Positions 17,632-25,953 of a stretch of 64,000 nt of DNA are shown piece after piece. Made by a program: the position numbers and the translations under genes. The stretch is from Natrialba taiwanensis DSM 12281 (GTDB lineage Archaea; Halobacteriota; Halobacteria; Halobacteriales; Natrialbaceae), in NCBI RefSeq assembly GCF_000337595.1, contig NZ_AOIL01000070.1:71676-135675 (forward strand). Direction: 5' to 3'. Every line of letters begins with the position of its first letter. The stretch's first letter is position 1. The notes below the pieces were generated by a model. That model had not been told where the DNA came from. It saw only the letters and a list, made by a program, of their open reading frames with translations, and made no database searches.

Positions 17632-17727
17632 ATCCGTTTCGTTCGTATCCACCCGCTCGTCCACGACTCACAGAATCTGACCAGTCGTTCCCGCTGGCGT
17701 TCTCGACGACGAACAGAATCGAGAAGG

Positions 17728-17736
17728 ACTTTTACC
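17728..17736 (+). promoter_or_regulatory. TATA-like box before an inverted repeat
   Basis: acttttacc, preceded by cgagaagg (BRE-like), would place a transcription start near 17758, in the left arm of the inverted repeat at 17752-17835. This is a weak pattern match. Confidence 0.3.
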
Positions 17737-17751
17737 CGGGCCGTTCGTACC

Positions 17752-17835
17752 ATCAGATGGCTCCCGGCGACCGTCATCCAGTACCGGAGCAGTTCGCGTG
17801 CCAGCTTGCTGTTCCACGCGCGGGAGCCATCTGAT
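17752..17835 (+). ncRNA. Candidate structured RNA: perfect 15-bp inverted repeat
   Basis: ATCAGATGGCTCCCG (17752-17766) and its exact complement CGGGAGCCATCTGAT (17821-17835) are separated by 54 nt. Within the loop, CGCGTG and CACGCG form a smaller hairpin ending next to the right arm. It lies 3' of the DUF7344 gene, between convergent genes. It could be a small RNA, a transcription-end structure or a remnant of a mobile element; no target-site duplication is visible. The strand is uncertain. Confidence 0.35.
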
Positions 17836-17987
17836 TATCGAGTACCGATTATCAGCCTCTGGCTTCCGGACAGTCAGTGAGTGGGACTACCGAACACCGC
17901 GTGTACTGTCACACAGCGCCGAGACGACACCACGATCCGTTCACAACCGACAGTCTCGACGACCGGTTTTGGTTCGGAAGCTGATTT

Positions 17988-18075
17988 CTCATCTGGACTG
18001 CCATCAGTCAGTGCCGGCGAACCCGCAATCCGTCTCGGGTTACACCGGGAAATCGGTACAGCGGACCGTCTCAGC
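17988..18075 (-). repeat. Dispersed intergenic repeat, copy C
   Basis: The reverse complement of this stretch aligns with copies A and B through TGTACCGATTTCCCGG, CGCCGGCACTGACTGA and GCAGTCC. The stem is CCGGTG/CGCCGG: a G-T wobble replaces one pair of the other copies and keeps pairing possible. Confidence 0.75.
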
Positions 18076-18114
18076 CTCGGGCCCGCAATCTCTCCTTCTC
18101 AACTCCCGACGCAA

Positions 18115-19899
18115 CTACTGATCCCGCGCGTTGTACTGCACGTCTACCGCTGCGTTCCCACACAGCGAGAAGTCTCCGAGTTCACCCGCGAACCAGTAGG
18201 CGTCGAGTTCGGTATCGACGACGCCGCGAACGGTACCGTCCGCGATTGTGTCGTCGGCGTCGACAGTCGCTTCGCCGGGATCGGCTTTGACAATCTCCCC
18301 AGTGACCGTCACGGCGTACGACGTGGGCTCGTCGGTGCCGGAGCCGTCGATAACCAGCGCGTGTGGCAGCAGTTCAGTGTCGCCGTACGCTGCAGGATCG
18401 ATCCGTTCTCCGTCGAGAAAGACGGCCGCCTCGCCGTCGGTAAACGTCACGTCCGTCAGCGCCCCCGAGAACCGGAACACCTGCGTCGAGTCCGTCACCG
18501 AACTCTGGACCGTCGAGCCGGAGATCGTCGTCGCCTCGTCGTCCGGATCCTCGTCGGCGTCGAGTTCGATCGTGCCGTCGACCGTGATCTCGTAACTCGT
18601 CGGCGTGCCGCGGCTGTCGATTTCGAGTTCGTGTGGGAGCGCCTCGCCGTAGTCTGTGGGGTCGACTTCCTCGCCCTCGACGAGCACTCGTCCCGGGCCA
18701 TCGACGGTCAGCGACGAGAGTTCGCCCTCGAACCGGAACGCGTCCTTCCAGTCGGCGACAACGCCGTGAACGCGGCCGTCCCCGAGTTCGTCTTCGCTAT
18801 CGATCGTCGCGCCCTCGGTAGTCGCCTGCTCGACCGAGCCCTCGACCGCGAACTCGTAGCGGGTCACGTCCGCGCTGTCGCCCTCGACGAGCAACAACTG
18901 CCCGTCCTCGGTGTCGTCTTCGTCCGTGGCAGCGTCCGTCTCACCGCTGGTCGTCGAATCGCTTGCGCCCCCCGAGGCAGCCTCGACCGCCGAGGTCGGG
19001 GTTCCGTCGGGAACCGAGAGTTCGGGTGAACTCGAGACGTTGGTCCGTTCGAGACCGCTGCCCTGGACGTTGCCGTCGATGGCACCGCCGGACATCTGGG
19101 CGGTCCCGCTTCCGCGGAGGACCATCGCGTGCGGGTACGGCCCGTCGGCGAAGTGCGAGTTCTCGATCGAGACGGTGTCGCCGGGCCAGACCCAGACCGA
19201 GCGACCATGGGCCTCGGTGTAGCCACCCCAGCCGGGACCGTAGTCGGTGTCGTCGTTGTACGCGACGGAGTCGACAATGGTGTCGTCGCCGCCGCCGACA
19301 CGGTACGTGCTGACGCCGTTGTTCTTGCCGTAGCAGCGGTCGAAGTGGGCCGAGCCGCCGGAGGCAGTGTTGGAGCAGTAAAAGCCGTTGTTCGGCCATC
19401 CCTGGACGTTACAGTGGCGAAACGTCATGTTACAGGACGCGTCCTTGTGGTAGAACACTGCGCCGGGACCGTGGACGAAGCTCTCGCCTTCCTTGGTCGA
19501 GCCGTCGCCGAGGTAGACGTTTTCGATCAGCACGTCTCCGCTTGGAGCCGTGATCGAGATCATGAAGCCGTCTCCGCGGTGGAGCCCCTCGAAGCCGACG
19601 TTGCGGATCGTCGAATTGCCGCCCTCGACGAGCAAGACGACGCTGTCGCCGGTCGTCAGGTCGATCAGTTTGTTCTCGAAGGTCTCGCCCTGCCCGATCC
19701 GAATGACCTGACCCTGTGCGGCGATCGTTTCGTAGTCGGCCTCGTCGGCCGCGCCGACGGTGCCGGCAAACGCCGTCGCTGCAGTCGTTGCGCCGGCCAG
19801 TTTCATATACGATCGACGGCCGAGTAATCCAGTATTACCGCCTGTCACTGCCTTATCCCCGGATGAACCGTCACCCGGTACCGAACGTTCGCGTGCCAT
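18115..19899 (-). CDS. Tat-exported right-handed beta-helix protein with C-terminal repeats
   Basis: A 594-aa protein. Seen: a Tat leader (GRRSYMKLAGATTAATAFAG, about residues 27-46); a pectate-lyase-like parallel beta-helix at about 55-285 with rungs such as NSTIRNVGFEGLHRGDGFMI, DVLIENVYLGDGST and CNMTFRHCNVQGW; a Gly/Ser/Thr hinge near 285-320; and three tandem repeats of about 85 residues (about 335-590) sharing TSYxITVxGxI, DGxVxGVV, FRFxGxL and LDGExIDPxxYG. It is probably a cell-surface glycan-binding or lyase-like protein; catalytic residues cannot be assigned. It is a paralogue of the next gene over its N-terminal half. Confidence 0.85.
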   Translation of the reverse strand: MARERSVPGDGSSGDKAVTGGNTGLLGRRSYMKLAGATTAATAFAGTVGAADEADYETIAAQGQVIRIGQGETFENKLIDLTTGDSVVLLVEGGNSTIRNVGFEGLHRGDGFMISITAPSGDVLIENVYLGDGSTKEGESFVHGPGAVFYHKDASCNMTFRHCNVQGWPNNGFYCSNTASGGSAHFDRCYGKNNGVSTYRVGGGDDTIVDSVAYNDDTDYGPGWGGYTEAHGRSVWVWPGDTVSIENSHFADGPYPHAMVLRGSGTAQMSGGAIDGNVQGSGLERTNVSSSPELSVPDGTPTSAVEAASGGASDSTTSGETDAATDEDDTEDGQLLLVEGDSADVTRYEFAVEGSVEQATTEGATIDSEDELGDGRVHGVVADWKDAFRFEGELSSLTVDGPGRVLVEGEEVDPTDYGEALPHELEIDSRGTPTSYEITVDGTIELDADEDPDDEATTISGSTVQSSVTDSTQVFRFSGALTDVTFTDGEAAVFLDGERIDPAAYGDTELLPHALVIDGSGTDEPTSYAVTVTGEIVKADPGEATVDADDTIADGTVRGVVDTELDAYWFAGELGDFSLCGNAAVDVQYNARDQ

Positions 19900-20296
19900 G
19901 TACTACGAGTAATTTGGGACTACTACAAGAAACTTTCTCTTATCTAATCTCTAAAATTTACAGACGGTAGATATGGTCTGAGTGTTCGATCACAAAACTA
20001 TCTATCTTCACAGCCGAAACGCGTTTCGCCACGTCGACTCAGTCCGGCGAGTAATACCGTATTACCGCTCGACACGGCGAATCAATACCATATAGGTTAT
20101 ACAACCGGTCGCGTCCGAATCGAGAACATGACGCGTTCTGAACTCGTTTCGACGGGAGTGGCAAATCGGTGGGAGCTACAGAGAAACGATGGCGACGGCT
20201 AGATCGGAACGGAAGACGACACAGCAAAAGGAGAGCAGACCCGTCAGCGGGGCTGTGGTGGAGGGCCGCCGTCAGGAGGACGAGGACGGCGAGCGA
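19900..20296. other. Intergenic region between the two beta-helix genes
   Basis: This 397-nt region upstream of the 594-aa gene and downstream of its paralogue has an AT-rich patch at 19905-19975, probably holding the minus-strand promoter, and a second one at about 20065-20105 (accatataggttatac). No gene was recognised. Confidence 0.5.
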
Positions 20297-21241
20297 TCAG
20301 TCGGAACTGCCGGAGGCCGCAGCCTCGGCGTCGGTCGGGACGCCGTCGGGGATGACTGCCTCGGGGTCGGTGCCGACGCTGTCACCGAGTTCGACCGTCG
20401 AGCCGGCGTTTTCGGCGATACCGGCTTCCTCGTCGTAGTCGCTATCGCTGACGACGACCTCGGTGGCGGAGCCGTTTGCACCGGCGTCGATAGCAGTGTT
20501 CTGTCCGTTCATCTCGATCTGGCAGTTGTCGACCTCGATCGTCCCGGGTGCCCAGGCCCAAATGCCGCGGCCCTGGTAGCCCTCGTCGTCGACGAGGACG
20601 CTCGAGTTCGTGATCTTGCTGCCTTCCGTCGCGACGCGGAAGTGAGAGACGTAACAGTTTGCGGCGAAACAGCTGTCGATGTGGAGGGTACCGCCGCCGC
20701 CGGTCCCGGGCGCGGAGCCGTAGATGGCGTTGTCCGCGAAGTTCTGGATGTTGACGTTCTGGAAGTCGATGTGGCCGGCGTGATCCGGATTGACCCAGAA
20801 GGCGGTCTGGCCGTGGCCGCTCGAGCTGCCGTTTCGCTCGTCGGTCCCGTCCCCGAGGTAGACGTTCTCGATCGAACTCTCGCCGCCGGAGTCGGAGATA
20901 CCGAAGGTAGCAGAACCGGTTCCGGAGGTGTTTTTACCGGTAAATCCGATGTTTCGGATCGTCCAGTCACTACCCTGCGCGGTAATGACGATATCCTGGC
21001 CGGTGGTCATGTCGATGAGTTTGTTCTCCCACGTGTCACCGGACTCGATCGTGATCGTCTGCCCTTCGGCGTCGATACGTTCGTAGTCCGATTGGCCCGC
21101 TGCCGTCCCGGCTGCACCGAGCGTCGTCGCTGCGGCCGCGACCGCCGCGATCGATTGGACGTAGTTTCGGCGTGTTAAGCCGGAATTACAGCCGTTGTTC
21201 GGAGTCGTCTCCGTTTCGGACGTACGGGAATGCTGCGCCAT
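20297..21241 (-). CDS. Tat-exported beta-helix protein, shorter paralogue
   Basis: A 314-aa protein. The ATG at 21241 gives a proper Tat leader (LTRRNYVQSIAAVAAAATTLG, split here as LTRRNYVQ and a hydrophobic run). The mature part aligns with the neighbour: DYERIDAEGQTITIESGDTW-ENKLIDMTTGQDIV, WTIRNIGFTG, SSIENVYLGDGTD, DFQNVNIQNFADNAIYG, then a short C-terminal tail. It lacks the three C-terminal repeats of the 594-aa protein. Expected outside the cell. A TATA box sits about 31 nt before the ATG, so the in-frame extension to 21415 is unlikely. Polysaccharide binding or cleavage is inferred from the fold only. Confidence 0.83.
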   Translation of the reverse strand: MAQHSRTSETETTPNNGCNSGLTRRNYVQSIAAVAAAATTLGAAGTAAGQSDYERIDAEGQTITIESGDTWENKLIDMTTGQDIVITAQGSDWTIRNIGFTGKNTSGTGSATFGISDSGGESSIENVYLGDGTDERNGSSSGHGQTAFWVNPDHAGHIDFQNVNIQNFADNAIYGSAPGTGGGGTLHIDSCFAANCYVSHFRVATEGSKITNSSVLVDDEGYQGRGIWAWAPGTIEVDNCQIEMNGQNTAIDAGANGSATEVVVSDSDYDEEAGIAENAGSTVELGDSVGTDPEAVIPDGVPTDAEAAASGSSD

Positions 21242-21267
21242 ACAATTCCGTAACAACACCTTATGCC

Positions 21268-21275
21268 CATAAACC
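21268..21275 (-). promoter_or_regulatory. TATA box of the 314-aa beta-helix gene
   Basis: Read on the minus strand, ggtttatg follows an aaagaaa BRE-like stretch and is centred about 31 nt before the ATG at 21241. This is normal leaderless spacing and it decides the start. Confidence 0.6.
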
Positions 21276-21555
21276 TTTCTTTGGATCTGAAGATTAAATT
21301 TATAGAGATTCTTTGTAACACTACGGTTTCGCTCACAATGTAGCCCGTCTCGTTCACGAAGATACGAACGATGAACGGTGAAAACGGTTCTCACAACAGG
21401 GGCTTTCCGAGTCAATACGTTCTTACTCGCATTTTAAGAAGCTATACCACCCGTTTTCCGTCTTCTGACCGGTGTGCTAACTCGTCACAGCTGATCGGCT
21501 GATCCGCACTGAAACAGTGAATAGTCCGTAATTACCCGCGCTGTCGTCGGCGAGA

Positions 21556-21643
21556 GTTCAGACAGGCTGTCGTACCGATTTCCCGGCGTAACCGAGGACG
21601 GATCGGGGTGCGCCGGCACTGACTGACAGCAGTCCGTGTCAGT
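21556..21643 (+). repeat. Dispersed intergenic repeat, copy B
   Basis: Core CGTACCGATTTCCCGGCG, stem CCGGCG (21583-21588) with CGCCGG (21611-21616), then GCACTGACTGACAGCAGTCC. It is closest to copy C in its 3' half. It lies just after the 3' end of the polytopic membrane protein gene, in the opposite orientation. Confidence 0.75.
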
Positions 21644-21688
21644 CGTGAGCCGAAATCGGTCGGAGAAATCGGTTCGGAGATCGGTACG

Positions 21689-23500
21689 CTATACGGTGGT
21701 ACCGTCAGTCGCGTTCGTCGACTCGACCGCGTACAGCTCGAACTCCTCGTTGGAGACCACCTTGTTCACGCCCGGTTGCTGCGAGACGTCACTCAATGCG
21801 TCCTCGCTGTGGTGTAGCTCCTGGTAGACCTCGATTTCCCTCGTCACGTCGTATTCCGTGACGGCGAAGTAGTAGTCGGATCCACGATACGCGCCCGTGT
21901 AGTTGCCCGCCTCGAACTCGTCGGGATCGACTTCGCCGCTCGCGGTGCCGGCGCTCGTCAGTGGAGCCTCTCGTTCGAGGCCGTAGATACCGTGATCGTA
22001 CCGGTAGGGATCGTATCCGAGCCCGGCGTACGGCTGGTCATCGACGCCGTGGTCGAAACTCGTCTCGTAGCCGCTGTACTGCTGGTCGGTCACGTGCTGA
22101 TTCGGACTGAAGATCAACGGTGATGCGTAGATGGTCCCCAGCCCGAGGACGAGACACGCGCCGAGGGCGACGGCGGCGACCGTGTTCGCTCCGGGCCTCG
22201 TGAAGTACCGTGAGAGCCCGCCGATACCCTGAGCGATCGCGACACCCGCGAGGATCGTCAGGACGACGTAGATAAATCCGACCTGTCGGAAGGCCATCGT
22301 CGGCGTCCCGACGAAGTAAAGCAGGAAGATGCCGCCGAGCGGGAAGAGCGCGATCGCGAAGTAGGTGACGAACGCCGAGGTCTCGCGGTCGACTTTCGTC
22401 CAGCCGAGCCACATGACCAGCACGAAGAGCGCGACGAGCAGTCCGATCACAGCCGCATTGAGGAACATCCGAACGAACAACTCGCCGAGGCTGCCGCCGA
22501 TCTCGGTAAGCGACGCCCCGCGTTGGTCGACCGTCTGTCCGCCGCTGATATCCGCCGACAGCATCCCGGTGACCAGCCCGGACAGCGCACTCTGGAATCG
22601 CTCGTTCGCCAACGCCCAGGCCGCAAAGATGACGCCGAGGACGATCGCGTGCGTGTAGGCCGTCGGGTGGTCGAGCATCGGATGATCGCTGTACCGCCAG
22701 CGCGCGAGGTACTGCACGCCCGCGACGGTCCCAACGAGGACGACGACGTTGATCATCTGCTGCGGGTGCACGAGCAAGAGTGCGATCCCGGTGAGATACA
22801 GCAAGGCACTGAACGGCGAGAGTCCGAGCGGCAGCCGCTCGACCGTCGACCGGCGGTGAAGGTACGCGACGAAGGCGAACAACACGACCGGAACGAGAAA
22901 CAGCGCGTTCGAGTTCGTGTGCACGCCCATGTGCGTCGCGATGTTGTTGATCGGTAGGACCATCCACGAGACGATCGCGGCGACGCCGACTGCGAGCCCG
23001 TTGCCGGAGATGTCGCGGACGACGAGCGGCACGAACACCAGGAACGGAACGAACAGGACGACGACAGTGAGCAACAGGGCCCGCTCGATGGGGACGCCGG
23101 CGACGAAGTGCAAGACGGATGCGAGCGAGTGCAATCCCGGATAGAACAGCTCGTGGGGCTGTAAGTTGCCGCTGACGATGTCCCGCGTCCACCCGAGGTG
23201 AGTCAGCGCGTCACCCATCCCGGCAAAGCGGTAGTTCCGAATCAGCGGCAGGCTCACGATCGCCGTTACCGTCGTCGCACCGAGTGCGATCCCGATCGCT
23301 TGCTGGCGGCCGCGGCAGGCAAGCGCCGTGACGAGCGCGATCGCGAGTGCGATTCCGAATCCGACCCAGACGGCCGTCGGCGTCGCGGTAAACAGCGACG
23401 GTTCGTACGCCGTTGCCGGATTCGCCCTCGCGACGAGGAGTCCCGCAGCGAGGGCGAAAAAGCCGACCGCGTACGTCACGTTGAGCACTGATCGGTTCAT
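21689..23500 (-). CDS. Polytopic membrane protein of a surface-glycan locus
   Basis: A 603-aa protein with about 12-13 transmembrane helices, including VLNVTYAVGFFALAAGLLVA at the start and a last helix near residue 440, followed by a soluble C-terminal tail of about 150 residues rich in Tyr, Asp and Gly. A loop after the third helix holds GMGDALTHLGWTRDI and HELFYPGLHSL, resembling the first extracytoplasmic loop of GT-C glycosyltransferases or polymerases. A role in glycan assembly at the membrane is inferred. I prefer the ATG at 23500, which has a good GGAGGT 8 nt upstream; a GTG at 23539 is the alternative. A 14-codon leader ORF ends on this ATG. Confidence 0.8.
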   Translation of the reverse strand: MNRSVLNVTYAVGFFALAAGLLVARANPATAYEPSLFTATPTAVWVGFGIALAIALVTALACRGRQQAIGIALGATTVTAIVSLPLIRNYRFAGMGDALTHLGWTRDIVSGNLQPHELFYPGLHSLASVLHFVAGVPIERALLLTVVVLFVPFLVFVPLVVRDISGNGLAVGVAAIVSWMVLPINNIATHMGVHTNSNALFLVPVVLFAFVAYLHRRSTVERLPLGLSPFSALLYLTGIALLLVHPQQMINVVVLVGTVAGVQYLARWRYSDHPMLDHPTAYTHAIVLGVIFAAWALANERFQSALSGLVTGMLSADISGGQTVDQRGASLTEIGGSLGELFVRMFLNAAVIGLLVALFVLVMWLGWTKVDRETSAFVTYFAIALFPLGGIFLLYFVGTPTMAFRQVGFIYVVLTILAGVAIAQGIGGLSRYFTRPGANTVAAVALGACLVLGLGTIYASPLIFSPNQHVTDQQYSGYETSFDHGVDDQPYAGLGYDPYRYDHGIYGLEREAPLTSAGTASGEVDPDEFEAGNYTGAYRGSDYYFAVTEYDVTREIEVYQELHHSEDALSDVSQQPGVNKVVSNEEFELYAVESTNATDGTTV

Positions 23501-23541
23501 CGTCTCAGACCTCCACGATGCAGCCAACTGGTTGGACACAT
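23497..23541 (-). CDS. Possible 14-codon leader ORF (ATGA-coupled)
   Basis: ATG at 23541, product MCPTSWLHRGGLRR, stop TGA overlapping the ATG at 23500 as ATGA. The start codon is 30 nt after an ATAACAAA motif, where a leaderless start is expected. The GGAGGT for the main gene lies inside this frame. It may be a coupling device or chance. Confidence 0.3.
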   Translation of the reverse strand: MCPTSWLHRGGLRR

Positions 23542-23899
23542 TGCTTGCTCGAAGCCTCGTCGAATGGGGCGTTTGTTATAGGGAACCTATCAGACAGGGT
23601 GTGAATGCAGGAAAAACGAACGGGTTTGACAGTCGTCGACACGGCGTTTCCTGGCGACTCTCCAGCCACCACCCGGAGTCATCGCGTAACCGGTACGGTC
23701 GTCGTACACGCTGAACTCGGGGGACTGCGCTGGAACCCGTTCGACAGCCACGGCCGTTGAAGGGCGACGTTGTATCGTGTACGGCGTCGTTGTCGAACAG
23801 CGGAGGGTCGGCTATGGATCGATTTCATCGTCCCCGACCGATCAACGGTTCTGATGGTTTTTGTAGCCCTCCGTAGTCCTCGGGACAACGAGTTCAGCT
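23542..23899. other. Divergent intergenic region
   Basis: This 358-nt region lies between the membrane protein and the PP-loop gene. Only the ATAACAAA motif near its left end stands out. On the right, ggtttttgtag at about 23854-23864 might be a promoter element for the PP-loop gene. Confidence 0.4.
23572..23579 (-). promoter_or_regulatory. ATAACAAA motif before the polytopic membrane protein
   Basis: An exact octamer on the minus strand, 30 nt before the leader ATG at 23541 and 32 nt before the alternative GTG at 23539. Confidence 0.6.
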
Positions 23900-25312
23900 A
23901 TGTCATCGATCACTCTCGACCGGCCGACTGTCTCCGGGTCGACACTCGCGTGCGAGGTGCACCCGTCGTCCGATCTGCAGCGCTTTTTCACCGGTGAGCC
24001 GATCACCGTCAACTACGACCGTTCGATCGAATCCGTTCCGGACGGTATTCTCGTAATTCCGATCCTCGCACAGGTGTGTCCCGTCGCCTGGGCGAACGGT
24101 GCGGACGTGTACGTCGAGACGGTCGACGGATCGTTCGCGCACGCGCTTGCGGCGGTTCAGGAGTCGCTGTGTCGAATGCACGACTTTCTCGAGGGTGGCG
24201 AGCTGTACGCTCGCCGAGTTCACGATGGCGATGACACTGGCGATGGCGAGCGGAACGGCGGCTCCGACGACGCCCCTGGAACCGGCACTGGCACCGGTGG
24301 TAGCGGTACCGACGGCGATAGCGCTCGCAACAGCGACGACGACAGCGACAGCGCGCTCCTCTTCACCGGTGGCGTCGACTCGACCTGTTCGTACGTCCGC
24401 CACCGCGAGGAAGCGCCCACGCTCGTCAGTCTCCGCGGCTGGACGATCACGCCGGACCCGGCCGACGACGAGGACTGGGCGACGCTGCGAGAACGCGTCT
24501 CGGCGTTCGCCGACGACCGCGACCTCGACACGGCATTCATCGAGACGAACGCCCTGTCGGCGCTCGATCACGCAATGCTTCTCGCTCACTACAAACGCTA
24601 CGTCGACGGCGGCTGGTACAGCTCGGTCGGCCACGGCCTCGGCCTGCTTGGCCTCTGTGCGCCGATGGCGTACACCCGCGGCATCGATGACCTGTACGTC
24701 GCCGCGACCCACTGGGACGGCATCGATCTCGAATGGGGCTCGCGACCCGACATCGACAATCACGTCCGCTGGACCGGCACGCAGTGCCACCACGACGCGT
24801 ACGACCTCCCCCGCCAGGAGCGCCTCGATCTGATCGCCGACCACGTCGAGCGCGAGGCCCCGGATCTCGAACTCCAGACCTGCAACACGCGGCTGGACGG
24901 TAACTGCGGCCGGTGCGAAAAGTGCTATCGAACCGCCGTCGGCCTCCGCCTCTCGGGACTCGACCCGCAGGCACACGGCTACCCGTTCACCGACGCGGAG
25001 TACCGCGACCTCCGGCGCGATCTCGAGCAAGGGACGTGGGTGCTCGGGCAAGACGAACGCTACATGTGGGAAGACATCCGCGAGCGCGTGCGCGAGACGG
25101 ACCGCGAGCCCGAATCGGCCGCCGAACGCGAGTTCTTCACGTGGCTCGAGACGGCGGATCTGGACGAACTCGTCTCCGAGTCGGGGCCGCCACTATCGCA
25201 TAGGGTGCTTCGAGCGGGCGCGAGGAACGCACCGGGGAGCGTCTACAACACGGCGTATCCGGTCTGGAAGACGATGAAGACCGGTCTTCACCGGGTGCGG
25301 CTAGGGCGATAA
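23900..25312 (+). CDS. PP-loop ATP pyrophosphatase-like enzyme of a glycan locus
   Basis: A 470-aa protein. Seen: an N-terminal alpha/beta region, a low-complexity D/G/T/S linker (about residues 110-150), then ALLFTGGVDSTCSYVRH, the PP-loop that binds ATP (SGGxDS type), and a Cys cluster CNTRLDGNCGRCEKCYRT (about 330-347) that probably binds zinc. PP-loop enzymes adenylate a carbonyl before amination or thiolation (GMP synthetase, QueC, WbpG/PseA families). In this setting, amidation or amination of a sugar or aglycone is plausible but unproven. The start at 23900 has no clear Shine-Dalgarno site. It sits between divergent and convergent neighbours, so it is probably monocistronic. Confidence 0.75.
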   Translation: MSSITLDRPTVSGSTLACEVHPSSDLQRFFTGEPITVNYDRSIESVPDGILVIPILAQVCPVAWANGADVYVETVDGSFAHALAAVQESLCRMHDFLEGGELYARRVHDGDDTGDGERNGGSDDAPGTGTGTGGSGTDGDSARNSDDDSDSALLFTGGVDSTCSYVRHREEAPTLVSLRGWTITPDPADDEDWATLRERVSAFADDRDLDTAFIETNALSALDHAMLLAHYKRYVDGGWYSSVGHGLGLLGLCAPMAYTRGIDDLYVAATHWDGIDLEWGSRPDIDNHVRWTGTQCHHDAYDLPRQERLDLIADHVEREAPDLELQTCNTRLDGNCGRCEKCYRTAVGLRLSGLDPQAHGYPFTDAEYRDLRRDLEQGTWVLGQDERYMWEDIRERVRETDREPESAAEREFFTWLETADLDELVSESGPPLSHRVLRAGARNAPGSVYNTAYPVWKTMKTGLHRVRLGR

Positions 25313-25372
25313 GAAGGGAAGACCAGCGGGGCCGTGAACGGCGACTTTTCGCGAGTTCAGCCGTCGATCTGC

Positions 25373-25840
25373 TTAGCTGTCGGTGTCGGAATCGGCGTCC
25401 GCGTCTCGATCCGCATCCGTATCCGTATCCGCGTCCGCATCGGACTCGTCCGCCCGTCCGGGCGTGATTTCGATCGGGTGGACCTCCTCGTCAGTTTCGC
25501 TTCGGTCCGCCGCTTTCCCACCTCGTCCCCCCGACTCCCCGCCGACCGGAATCTTCGTCCGGAGCGACGAGGCGACCGACTGCACCTGATCGGCCAGCGT
25601 CTTGACCTCCGACTGGAACTCCTCGACGGAGCGTTCGACGTAGTGAACTCGTCGGGCCGGGATTCGCCGGACGATATCGTTGCCCTCGTCGTCCTCGTCG
25701 GTCTTGATGATCCAGTGGTCCTGGAAGTAGGCGACGTGTTCGTTCGGGACGGTCTTTCGGACCGTTCCCTCGTCGGGTTCGTCGTAGACGATCGTTGCCT
25801 CACCGAGGTCGCGTTCGAGTTCGAGGTCGTCGTCGACCAT
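25373..25840 (-). CDS. Conserved haloarchaeal acidic protein, function unknown
   Basis: A 155-aa soluble protein. The ATG at 25840 starts MVDDDLELERDLGEATIVYD; the earlier in-frame start at 25957 gives unlikely sequence and overlaps the next gene. A compact domain of about 75 residues (YFQDHWIIKTDEDDEGND, IVRRIPARRVHYVERSVEEF) is followed by a helix (VKTLADQVQSVASSL) and a disordered tail ending in Asp-Ala/Thr/Ser repeats. No enzyme motif. It follows the second phosphodiesterase gene on the same strand after a 113-nt gap and may be co-transcribed. Confidence 0.75.
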   Translation of the reverse strand: MVDDDLELERDLGEATIVYDEPDEGTVRKTVPNEHVAYFQDHWIIKTDEDDEGNDIVRRIPARRVHYVERSVEEFQSEVKTLADQVQSVASSLRTKIPVGGESGGRGGKAADRSETDEEVHPIEITPGRADESDADADTDTDADRDADADSDTDS

Positions 25841-25953
25841 AGTGATGGGTTGGTCGCGAGGACGGTAGCCGCTGTGCTTGCAAGCGTTGGAGTAGTCGCT
25901 ATCGGATGACGGGATGAGGGGTGCAACCGAAGCGACGACCTCGCGGTGCGCGA

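Larger units (their letters stand above)
17632..18114. other. Convergent intergenic region
   Basis: This 483-nt region lies between the DUF7344 gene and the beta-helix gene, which converge. It contains the 15-bp inverted repeat (17752-17835) and dispersed repeat copy C (17988-18075). No protein gene is evident. Confidence 0.6.
21242..21688. other. Intergenic region with repeat copy B
   Basis: A 447-nt region. The left part is the AT-rich promoter of the beta-helix gene; the right part contains dispersed repeat copy B (21556-21643). It shares tgatcggctgat (21492-21503) with the region near copy A (11320-11331). No gene was seen. Confidence 0.55.

Noticed and set aside
17752-17835. Miniature transposon with terminal inverted repeats
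   Set aside because: No target-site duplication flanks the 15-bp arms, and no similar element was seen in the window.
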